Shown in pieces: positions 55,314-64,000 of a stretch of 64,000 nt of DNA. The notes under the pieces are model-generated. The model was not told where the DNA came from, did not search any database, and was given only the letters and a program-made list of their open reading frames with translations. The stretch's first letter is position 1; each line of letters opens with the position of its first letter. Source of the DNA: Diaporthe sp. PMI_573 (taxonomy: Eukaryota > Ascomycota > Sordariomycetes > Diaporthales > Diaporthaceae); the NCBI GenBank assembly GCA_021399435.1, contig JAJTUP010000086.1:124001-188000 (forward strand), written 5' to 3'. The position numbers and the translations under genes are program-made.

Positions 55314-57083
55314 ATGGATGTGACCGCAGACAATGCCGCTGGTGTCAACAATGAGCTTGACAAGATGCTCGTCACGACCATGGTACGTGCTATTCCCCAT
55401 ATTCCATCGTGCCAACATACCGAAACTGACATCTTGGCCTGCCTGAAGCTCAGCATCATCCTCTACGGAAGGTGAGCGTCCCAGACTCCCGATCCTGCGC
55501 AGGTCTTTGGATTGACCACCATGTGGCCTTCAGACAAGCATTTCCTGAGAACTGTTTCCGGAAGCTGTCAGCACTCGACTTGCAACACCCGCAGGCCACG
55601 CACGAGCGCCTCCTTAGATGCGGACAGCCTCTCTCGTACAAAGATGATCCTTCCCAAACCCTCTCGTCTGAAAGAGAAACGCTGGTGTACTTGAAAGAGT
55701 GCAACAATCCCCGTCTACACAGCTTGCTCGCAAACCTGGTACGTCCAAAGCATATTTGAGAGCGACATCCTGCTGCAACTACTGACTACTCCTAGGACCA
55801 GATCTTCGTCGCACTTTCGGATCGACTCGTCGGCAAGATTTACATCTGCTTCAACGACACCAAGAAATGGTCCAAGGAGAGCATACTCGAATGCTACACT
55901 CTCCAGTTCAGCTATACTGAGCTGGGAGACCTCCACGCCCACGCCCACGCCCACTGGGCTGGCAGAAATAACCTGCCATTGGAGGAAGGGCTCTCAGAGA
56001 ATTTCTTCAAGGCCTTGAAACAGGTGGTTCTTGGCTGTCGGCAGCTTCCAGATCCCTTCTACACGCGCTTTTTTGTGTCCGCTGTTGACACTCGGACCGA
56101 ACTTCAAGGTGTTTGGGGCGGGAACGGTCATGGCGTCAGAGAAGCACTCTTGAGCTTCAAGGACAGGAAGGGGTCGAGCAGCTGTCGGATTGGGATGTTC
56201 ACGTAAGTGCAAAACACCTGGAAACTCCTGCACAGCTGACAACAAGTCGCCTAGTTGCACGTCCCCGTCACGAAAAGCTCCTCAGGAAGCCTCCCAAGAA
56301 TCCGACGATGCAGATGATCCGTTGTTCCCTGCAATCTCCCCGCGAGCGACAACTCCAGATCTGCCAGAGATGTGGGGTTCACCCACCGCGGCATCAGGCT
56401 CTTCAGAACTGAACCTGGACGCATCACCAGCCAGGCCGTCGGGTACGAACAAGACAAAACCACAGTGGTTTTCCACCACCAGTCCTTACTGGCAAAACCC
56501 CGTGGATGATACTTCGCAGTCACACACGAGGCCATATCCCGACAGAGGCCAAGCCGGCGTATTTTCAAGAGACGGTCATGGTCAAGATCCAGGCCGTCAA
56601 GCACCCAAACTCCCAGTCCGCGGAAATTCGAAGAAAGGCTCCGCACCACAGGATCAGCTCGTGCCAGGCTCTCAGACCTCAAAAGGCAGGACAACAGCCT
56701 CGGCCAAGAATTCCCGCCTTGTGAGTGCAGTCCCAAACCTGTCCCGTTCGAAAGCGACAAACTCTTATTTTAAGTTACAGGCCATGATTGAAGAGGTCCC
56801 AGAGGATCTTCCCCCGACGCAGCGACTGCAAACACCAAGTCAAAGCCGGCGGGCTCAGAGATCTACATTCGCAAATCCAGAGTGCCTCAGCTCCGACTCT
56901 GAGGAGTGTTCGTCACCCCTAGCAGAATGCAAAAGCCCAACTGCAAGGGGGGACACGTGGGAAGCACCACAAGAGACGTGGCAGGTGGGAAGCCAGTCGC
57001 ATTCCCCTCAGAAAGCAAATACCGCTCGTCTATATGGGAATCGGTCAGAGCCTGGCGGGAAGAGGGCTCGCACCATGGCTTGA
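55314..57083 (+). CDS. HORMA-domain protein
   Basis: Exons 55314..55471, 55534..55738, 55796..56202, 56255..56720 and 56781..57083, 512 aa. The first half reads like a HORMA domain: LSIILYGRQAFPENCFRKL (as in the alphaA/turn ILYxRxxFPxxxF of Hop1/Mad2), FVALSDRLVGKIYICF, then ESILECYTLQFSYTE (the conserved ExYxFxFSY strand), followed by a polar, disordered C-terminus of about 250 aa rich in Ser/Pro/Gln. HORMA proteins embed partner peptides with a safety-belt fold; fungal ones include Hop1 (meiotic axis), Mad2 and Rev7. The lack of the Hop1 zinc finger leaves the subgroup open. A 66-bp stretch after ATGG (55383..55448, GTACGT start) is in frame and could be an extra intron. The 60-bp intron 56721..56780 is also stopless. 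Confidence 0.72.
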
Positions 57084-57735
57084 AACGAGCTCATCGCTGG
57101 CTCGATGTTCCGCATGTTTTGCTTGTTGAGACAGATATGTGCCATGTCAGTTGAGCAGGGAAGCACAATGGGTACACGCAGCGTGCGTGCTGAGCCTACA
57201 AGGCAGAAGCTGTCCGTCTATTGTCGTCGTTCTTATTTGGAGGTGAGCTCACAAGAAGGTAGCCATGTTTTGGGCCATTTGTTGCTAAGGCCCCGGTGCG
57301 GCCGAGCAATCGAGGTAAGTTACTTCACATATCTCAAATCATCGAACAAAAATGGCAGACGGATTTTACCATTAGCTTCATGACTCAACCAGGCAAGTGG
57401 TACTTAGACTCAAACATGATATTAAAGGTTCTAGAACGAACTGGGACTGCTACTACGTATATGGGTGGTTGAAGAGACGAAACCGCGAGCTCTAATCAGC
57501 CCAAGAGAAGAAACCCCAGCGCCTCTCCCCTACGACAGAAAAGGAAAACCAAGACCAATACTCCTAGGATACCCATCCCCTACCTTACTCCTACAGTTTG
57601 ACATTGAATCCAAAGACACACACAGCAAGAGAGAAGAAAGATAATAACCTGACACTCCCTACCCGACTGGCCGCAATCCTCGATAAGAATAAGATCGCGC
57701 TGCTGTCGTTTTGACGTCAAGATCACTCAAACCCA
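57084..57735. other. convergent 3' spacer
   Basis: About 650 bp between the HORMA gene and the secreted repeat-protein gene, which converge. No gene supported. Confidence 0.45.
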
Positions 57736-58923
57736 TCACTCATCACCGCCTCCGCCGTACCCCGGGCCCTTTGTGACAGTGGGCTCAGGCTGAGGCTCGC
57801 TGACTACGGCCGTGGTGCGGATGGTGACTGTCGTGAGGGTGGGTGGGCTCTGGATGGGAGGCAATACCGTTGTCCCTCCCGGGGTCTCGGCTGGGGAGGT
57901 GCCGATGGTCAGCGTCACCGTGTCGATGACGGTCTCGGTCATTACCGCGCAGACTGTGGGGGTGCCTGGGAGGCCCGGCGTGAGGATGGCAGTGGTGGGT
58001 GGGACCTCGACGGTGACGGTAGTGTCGTTGCCAGCGGGTATTTCCGGCCCGCCGGGGATGCTCGGGGTCGGTATCGAGGTGGGCGGGACCTCGACTGTGA
58101 CGGTCGTCTCCTCGCCGTAGGGTGTGCCTGGCGTAGGGGTGGCGCCGGGCGGGACCTCGATGGTGGTGGTGTCGTTGCCATGGTGTGAACCTGGAGTGTT
58201 TGGCGTGGGGAGGGGTGTGGGCTTCGACGACGTGGGCGGGACCTTGATCGTGACTGTGGTTTCGCCGCCGTCTGGTACGCCTGGCGTGGGTGTTGCGGTG
58301 GCGGGCGGGACCTCGACTGTGATGGTCGTCTGCTCACCAGAGGGTGGTCCTGGAGGCGAGGGTGAGGCGGTGGCCGGGGGCGGCGGGGACGGCTCGGACA
58401 GGTCAGATGAAGGGGGAGGGACTGACCCCGAAGGGACGGACGGCTCCGGGGTAGGAACTTGGGTGCCTGGTGGAGGCAGCGTCACAGGGGGCAGCGTCTC
58501 GGTCACGAAGATTGTGGTCCCGGGGATGGTAACGGTGGTCCCTGGGATGGTGACGGTGATCCCTGGGACGGTGACGGTCGTCCCCGGGATGGTGACTGTC
58601 TGGGTGACCGTCCTGATCGTTTCGCTGCCCCCCTCCGGCGGGACGGATACCGTGGTCAGGCCGGGGCCTGGGCTGGACGGGACAGCCGTCGTGGGCGGGA
58701 GCAGCGAGGAGGGGAAGGTGGACGTCTCCGTGATGGTCACTGGGGGTTCCGTGATGGTCACCGGGGGCGGGCAGCTGCCTGACGAGGAGACGTCCTGGGC
58801 GTCGGCGTCGCGGCCCTGGTTTCTGTGGTGTTCTGCCCGTTGGAAGCGGCCGAAGGCCTGGACCTGGGAGGACGCCAGGATGACGGCGAGGGTCAGGAGC
58901 GAGTGTGTCTTTGTGTGAGCCAT
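57736..58923 (-). CDS. secreted Pro/Thr-rich repeat protein
   Basis: Single exon, 395 aa, ATG at 58923. A signal peptide is clear (SLLTLAVILASSQVQAFG, cut near residue 23). The rest is low-complexity with two repeat classes: four short V-T-(I/V)-P-G-T-T units near residues 112-138, and longer units of the type ETTVTVEVPPT..PTP..PG, five or six copies from about 200 to 320. A long Pro/Ser/Thr region should be O-glycosylated. The extreme C-terminus GPGYGGGGDE shows no GPI-attachment signal, so it is either secreted or bound to the wall by other means. Likely a cell-wall or extracellular-matrix protein. Functional family unknown. Its antisense strand is also open because of the GC-rich repeats. 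Confidence 0.8.
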   Translation of the reverse strand: MAHTKTHSLLTLAVILASSQVQAFGRFQRAEHHRNQGRDADAQDVSSSGSCPPPVTITEPPVTITETSTFPSSLLPPTTAVPSSPGPGLTTVSVPPEGGSETIRTVTQTVTIPGTTVTVPGITVTIPGTTVTIPGTTIFVTETLPPVTLPPPGTQVPTPEPSVPSGSVPPPSSDLSEPSPPPPATASPSPPGPPSGEQTTITVEVPPATATPTPGVPDGGETTVTIKVPPTSSKPTPLPTPNTPGSHHGNDTTTIEVPPGATPTPGTPYGEETTVTVEVPPTSIPTPSIPGGPEIPAGNDTTVTVEVPPTTAILTPGLPGTPTVCAVMTETVIDTVTLTIGTSPAETPGGTTVLPPIQSPPTLTTVTIRTTAVVSEPQPEPTVTKGPGYGGGGDE

Positions 58924-60089
58924 TTTGGGAGTGGAGTGTAGAGTGTGTTCTACTGGGGTGAAGAAGAATGAGGGTGCTTGCTATCGATGAGGATTTTCTC
59001 TGTCTAGACGTATCAGCCGAGATCTTGACTCTTTATATATCACATCGCCCACATTCAGTCCTGCTTCAACGGCAGCTTCACGTCCAAGGTCCGGCCGCTT
59101 CCATGATGGAAGGGAGAATGAATAAATTGCGAACTATCGACCACGGTCTCGACGTGTATCACGATACAGATTGAACCTCGCCCGTCTCAACATGATGCTT
59201 TCCTCCAGTATTCCAAGTTCGAGGTTGGGGGGGGGGGGTGGGCTGATGGGGATGGGAAGGGATGTGGATAGCCTGCCACTATTGATACTGGAAAGTGAGT
59301 ATAGCATCATAATCCAAACCCCACGCGGCCGGTCAGGAGAGTCAAACGAAGGCACTGGGCCGTTGCCAAGGGAGATTGAGATACTGCCTTTCCATAGATC
59401 GAAGGGGTAAAACCATTTTATTGACAAGTGGTGTTGATTCGGGGCTCGAGGGATGGAGCGCACGTCCGCTGAACGGATCTGTCCAGTGTTTGTGAGAGGG
59501 TAAACCATCAATACACTCTCCCTACATTTGGAAATGGGGTCTCGGCAGTTGCTGTTTCGGCTGGATGGTTCGGCTGGGTGGAGTGTCGTCGGCCTTTTCA
59601 AGGGATGAGTGGACGGATGGGATGGATGCAAAAGCACACCCGACTCAGGGGTGCTGTAAGGCTTAGTAGGTTAGGTACTTAGATGCGCAGTACAGTGTTG
59701 TTTAGTCAGCGGGCCAGGGCTGGGACGGCCATGTACCGATGTACCTGCCCAGGTTGGGGAGCTGCTGCCTGCCGGGCGGGAGGCTATGAGATGATGGCAT
59801 GGGAAAGTTGCAATTTCGCATTGATCGCATCGCATCGCACCAATCTCACAACAAACAACGCGACTGCGACTTCGATTGCGACGGCGACACCAGCACGCGA
59901 CATCGCCTGGATGGACGCAACTCTGTCATGAACATTTCTTCTCCCAAGCATTCGCTCTTTATGCAAGTTTCAACCTGTTCCCTGTAGAGGGAACCCCAGC
60001 CACACGGAGAGAGACCCACGCGCACCCCGATCCCTCTCTCTCTGCCCCAACAGCCCAGCCTTCGCTGCTTCTCCTTTGTCGCACCCATC
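58924..60089. other. divergent upstream region
   Basis: About 1.2 kb between the secreted protein gene and the LAMTOR1-like gene, with a 10-G run near 59228 and a TATA-like TTTATATATC near 59032. No gene supported. Confidence 0.45.
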
Positions 60090-60747
60090 ATGGGTAACTG
60101 TGCATCATGCCTAGGCCAGCGCCGCCGGGACTCTGTGGTGGAGGTGAGGGCTGCCCTTCCCTTGTTACCGCCCTCAAACCCCGTGTCTTTACCCTGCTAA
60201 CATGCTGGGTCTGGTGGCTAGGACGAGGAATCGCGCCTCCTCTTCGATGATCCGAACGGTATCCACTACGGCAGTTTTGGGGAACAGCAGATGACGAGTC
60301 AGAGCGATCCTATGGAGGCCCAGCGAGAGATTGAGGCTCTCCAGCGGGTCGTCGCTCGAACTTCCGAGTATGTTGGTACCCCGGACAAGACAGCACAGCA
60401 TGCGCCCCTCCGAGGCAGCGACTGACATGTGGCGATGCAGCAACATGGTGGATATTTTTGACATCGCACCCCCCAAGGACGCACAATACAGGGCACCGCC
60501 CACCCCATACGGCCTTGTGGGTCAGGAGGCACGTCACATGCGGTACCAGTCTCTGCTGTCCAAGCTCAGCGCCGACGAGGAGGACTCGGCCGCCGGGGCC
60601 AGGGTCGAGTGGTCCGCGGAGGAGGACGATGAGGAGGATGAGGACGGGGGCGCCACAGCACTGCACAAGGGAGTCCCACAGGTCAGGACGGAGCCCAGCG
60701 ACGCCCTGGTCGGCAACTTTCGAGAAGCTGCAGCGGCGATGGCATGA
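60090..60747 (+). CDS. LAMTOR1/Ego1-like Ragulator-type protein
   Basis: Exons 60090..60143, 60222..60367 and 60441..60747, 168 aa. It starts MGNCASCLGQRRR: Gly2 fits N-myristoylation and Cys4/Cys7 fit palmitoylation. This is the dual anchor that ties LAMTOR1 (animals) and Ego1/Meh1 (yeast) to the lysosome/vacuole membrane. Next is ESRLLFDDPNGIHYGSFG, a strongly conserved segment, then QREIEALQRVVARTSDNMVDIFD, the helix that packs against the Rag GTPase scaffold. The C-terminus is acidic (about 125-145). The family recruits TORC1 in response to amino acids. Length is normal for fungi. All three exons join in frame. Confidence 0.88.
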
Positions 60748-62774
60748 TGCATCGAGCAGGGACAGGGGCTTCACGCCGGACCGGGATTTGGACGACACAT
60801 CACATCACAATCTTCTAGCCTTTCCTTATTTCAACTTCATGGCTCTGACGAGCATACACCCGATGTCATGTGGCTGCTACATGCAGCTGGGCAGGTTGTC
60901 GGTCACCGATGCTCGCCTGCCCATATTATCACACCTCCTATGATGACACACAGGACCCGAGACAACGGGCGACCCACCACGTCGGACAGGGTGCTGTGCC
61001 ACAGTACCAATTCGAGGAGCCGCACTCCGTGGTGGGCGACGGCACATCTGTATTCTTACTCAGTTCATACCAACAAGCTCTTTTTTTTCCAACCCCCCTC
61101 CTGCCCACCCCCCACACCGATCATTTCCTCCCTCGACGGTTGGTTGCGAAGTATACTGAGCTTGGATCTCCTCTTTTCAGCGCCGGCCACCAATCATCGA
61201 CACCCCACGGAGAAATTTCCAAGGGCCGCGGCCGGGCCAGACCCATTGAGCAGCAGCCACGTACGAACTCTCCCTGATGTTGCTTTGAGGTGGGGACTAG
61301 CATCGGCCGTCGCACGATTAGCTTCAAGTCGGCTGCATTCGTCAGAATTTTCTTGCTGTGCTTCTCCGGCTTCGGTGCATGTTCCGCCCGGCACAAGTCT
61401 GAGGGCGGCCGTTGCAACGCTGGAGATCCAGGGCCTGTTTTGGGTTTCGGCGGAGATCAGGCTAATGCGGGAGCAAAAACCTGTATCCCAGCCGATTGGG
61501 ATCGTGCTAGAACAGCAACTGCTGTCTGCCTCCGGAGGCTCTGCCAGACGCAGAACAGCGCAATGTGGGGTCCAGGAACCCTCAAGGCGCTGCCCACCCT
61601 CAAAGACACCCACACGAACCATTGATCAAGGGACTCACTCTTGCTTACCAGGTCGGCAAGTGGCAAGTGACCCCTAACTAGTCCAAGCCGACCATACCCC
61701 CATACACCCTCCGCAAACATCCAGCCTAGGCTCGACGCCCGCTGCTAGCTCTGCACGACGCGGCATGGTCGCATCACTCGCGCAGACCGTTTCCAACGTG
61801 GAGCAGGGCGATGGGCCAGCAAGCCCGGGGTTTGGATGTCGACATAATTAACCAGCCCCTGACGGCTACGTACAACTGATCTCCTGGGACACACCAAAGG
61901 GCTTAATACGGCATTCGCCGGCGCCGTCTTGTCTCGTGTCTGGTCTTGCTACCAATCATGGCCGTCCTCAAACCTAGGACTCTTGTCGCTACTGTCTGAC
62001 TTGGGCATGGACGGCCGTTCGGGCGGGAGCCGGCGCGGCCTACCATCTTGGTTGTCCCGCAGACGTACACCCTCCATCGTGCCATTCTGCCACACCCCTC
62101 ACCTCTCTTCGTCGCCCCATTCGCCGGTCCGAGAGTCCAGTTCTTACGGCTTACGTGCTCACAGGGACGCTTCCTGTCCCGATGAGCCTGTCAGAACCTT
62201 GTGCGGGCCACTATGATGCAAGTCAACGTGGGGAATGGGACCCCGGCGACTCGGCTCACATGCATCATCATTTCCACGCATGACCCGGCACGTCTGAGAC
62301 TGCATGTGCTTGCTCGTGAAGGGTCTGTTGGATGCGACGCGGCGGGCAGATTCCTGCGGCACCAGTGTCCTCTCGGACCCCACCTGGCTTTTCTGTTGGT
62401 CACTGAGTCGATTTGCTCGCTGTGAGGTTGCAACACGGCTCAGGTAAGCTTCTGGAAGATCGAATTTCGTTTGCCATCGGTGATGGACATCTGTACATTT
62501 CCCAACCCTGGACCCAGTCACCGATTCTAGCACATGCTTAAAAGACGTGTTCAGCGACTCGAAAGAATAATCCCAACCCAATTTGATAATCTACACTGAT
62601 CTGGACCCCTTACAATTCCCCCTTCCCTGCCCTGCCTTGGTTTTTTCCTGTATTTGTCTCTGCAATCGGGTGCTTTCCAAGCCAATCTTCAGACTTTCAC
62701 CTGCTTGTCGTCCCCTTGTGGACGCAGTAATAATGGCACCTCTCTTCCCCCCCCCCCCACCCCTCGGGCCGACC
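60748..62774. other. gene-free region, 2 kb
   Basis: No open frame here combines good start, splice sites and a recognised fold. It is pyrimidine-rich in parts (61080-61110), with a 10-C run near 62751. Confidence 0.5.
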
Positions 62775-63107
62775 TTATGATACGGTTCTTAACCTGGTCT
62801 CATGCTCAATCCATAACTTCTCTATCGCCATCCTGACCTCTTCCATGTCATTCTCTGTCTTTTCAATGGTCGCCCTTCGATTGCCCTCTCTCCTCCAGCG
62901 CTCGACGTCCTGAGCCATCTTGTTGTAGCGGCGCTGTTTCTTATCTGACTGTTCACACAGCTTGCAGCTCCCGGACAAGTAGTTTGTCTCGTAGACCAGC
63001 TTCAGGCCACAAGTCTCGCCGGTCCGGTACTCCTTGTTGCATTGTTGTCTGAAGTTTCCCCATTTCCAGAAGCCGCACTGCCAACGCGTCTGCTCAAAAT
63101 AGCACAT
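62775..63107 (-). CDS. small Cys-rich conserved-type protein, 110 aa
   Basis: Single exon, ATG 63107 to TAA at 62775. Begins MCYFEQTRWQCGFWKWG and has FRQQCNKEYRTGETCGLKLV and GSCKLCEQ, i.e. seven Cys arranged in Cys-rich pairs in the first 55 residues that may bind zinc. The remainder is a basic/charged helix (RRYNKMAQDVERWRREGNRRATIEK). I recall very similar small proteins in other sordariomycete genomes, annotated as hypothetical, so the gene is probably real. There is no signal peptide or membrane segment. Function unknown. Confidence 0.75.
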   Translation of the reverse strand: MCYFEQTRWQCGFWKWGNFRQQCNKEYRTGETCGLKLVYETNYLSGSCKLCEQSDKKQRRYNKMAQDVERWRREGNRRATIEKTENDMEEVRMAIEKLWIEHETRLRTVS

Positions 63108-64000
63108 GTTGGAGCAGGGGTGGGAGAGCAGCGGCTTCTTTATTGATGAGGCGCGTTAACCAGCACTGGTGAGATGCGTTAGCCCACTCGCGCCCCTAGA
63201 CTAATTTACCGGCAGAGCTGCACTCCTCTCTGCCACAGACAGTACAAAGGGGACGTACCAACACAGGGCTGACCCACCACGTGCGTGACGGTTCAAAATA
63301 TCTTCGGGGGTGACGTGATAATGGGGCCTTGGAGCGGAAACGTGCTGACTTTGGGATGTCTCAAGACTTCCTATGCAACGATCGGTGCAAATTGGTATAG
63401 GCTTTTCACGACCTTTGAAGCAGGCACAATCCATGATGCGACCGGGCAGAGAACACGTTGAGCAGGCACCATACTTATACCGCGATGAGCGACCCTGTCT
63501 GGCTGGTCTGGGAAGGTGGACCGGAACCATTGCCAACGCACCACTATCTGCAGCATCTCTGTTGACGAGGCTTGCTCCTTAGGAGACACAGCAACTTGTC
63601 TGCAAGCCCCAATATGCAGCCGGTCAAAACCCACACTCAATGGGCAGAATTGCCCAACCAGTACTAGGGAACGTCCAATCCGTCCTGAGTAGGTACCTCT
63701 CCACGACCCCAAACCGGCCTTTTTCTCTCCCCTCGGAACACGCTGCCCAGTACCGGGTCCCCAGACCCCTGACATGTATCCCTTCTTCTTTCATTTCACC
63801 CAGACGCATGCTTCCCAATGTCGGTCCTGGGCAACTGGGGCTTGGTCTGGTGGAGCCACGTTGTTTTATGTATCATCATATTACATGTCTTGTGTTTAAA
63901 TCCCTTCCGCCATCGACTCGGCAGGATCCACGGCCGGATGCATTACTTTCCTCTTCGGCGTGTTGGAGGCTATATTGCCCCGCTGCCCATCCTCACCCCC
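63108..64000. other. right-edge region, no gene recognised
   Basis: About 0.9 kb upstream of the 110-aa gene. No supported coding sequence. Confidence 0.45.

Noticed and set aside
62159..62581. 140-aa minus-strand open frame
   Set aside because: It lacks an ATG start (opens with TTG) and has no recognisable features.

Overview
The window is nuclear DNA of a filamentous ascomycete (Pezizomycotina), most likely a sordariomycete. The evidence is many short GT..AG introns (about 45-120 bp, several with a TACTAAC/CTAAC-like branch site), HET-domain genes, a fungal CorA-like GMN protein, Cdc4-, Bye1- and LAMTOR1-type fungal proteins, and a HET relic whose stop codons fit RIP mutation. I cannot name the species. 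No rRNA, tRNA or CRISPR locus could be supported. Gene models were built by hand from splice sites; exon coordinates are given in each entry and the joined lengths were checked to be multiples of three.

Layout. 1-8 kb: the edge of a degraded SERAC1-like hydrolase gene (-), mannose-1-phosphate guanylyltransferase alpha-type protein (-), and a large dynamin-family GTPase (+). 8-25 kb is accessory in character: an 11-exon amino-acid permease (-), a 78-aa small conserved-type protein (+), a CorA-like two-TM protein (+), a kinase/beta-structure protein (+), an AT-rich stretch, a 77-aa secreted cysteine-containing protein (+), a broken zinc-ribbon ORF, a RIP-mutated HET pseudogene and an unrecognised 426-aa ORF (+). 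25-35 kb is housekeeping-like: a PAP2 lipid phosphatase (+) convergent with proteasome alpha-4 type subunit (-), Bye1-like PHD/TFIIS/SPOC transcription factor (+), and an APH-fold kinase-like protein (+).

35-48 kb is again gene-poor and odd: a frameshifted small ORF, a type II Thr-rich membrane protein, the 3' part of another Thr/Ala-rich membrane protein, an unassigned ORF with a Gly-rich hydrophobic tail, a full HET-domain gene (-), and a 47-aa Cys-rich peptide ending in a CaaX box. 48-64 kb: Cdc4-like F-box/WD40 protein (-), a 3.3 kb spacer, a HORMA-domain protein (+), a secreted Pro/Thr repeat protein (-), a LAMTOR1/Ego1-like lipid-anchored protein (+) and a 110-aa Cys-rich conserved-type protein (-).

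Themes. Core functions present are GDP-mannose supply, the proteasome, SCF ubiquitin ligation, RNA polymerase II elongation and TORC1 anchoring. The accessory blocks hold families linked in fungi to non-self recognition (HET, CorA-like, kinase, SERAC1-like) together with secreted or membrane-surface proteins and RIP-like damage. They look like fast-evolving neighbourhoods between conserved genes. Any functional link among those accessory genes is inference.
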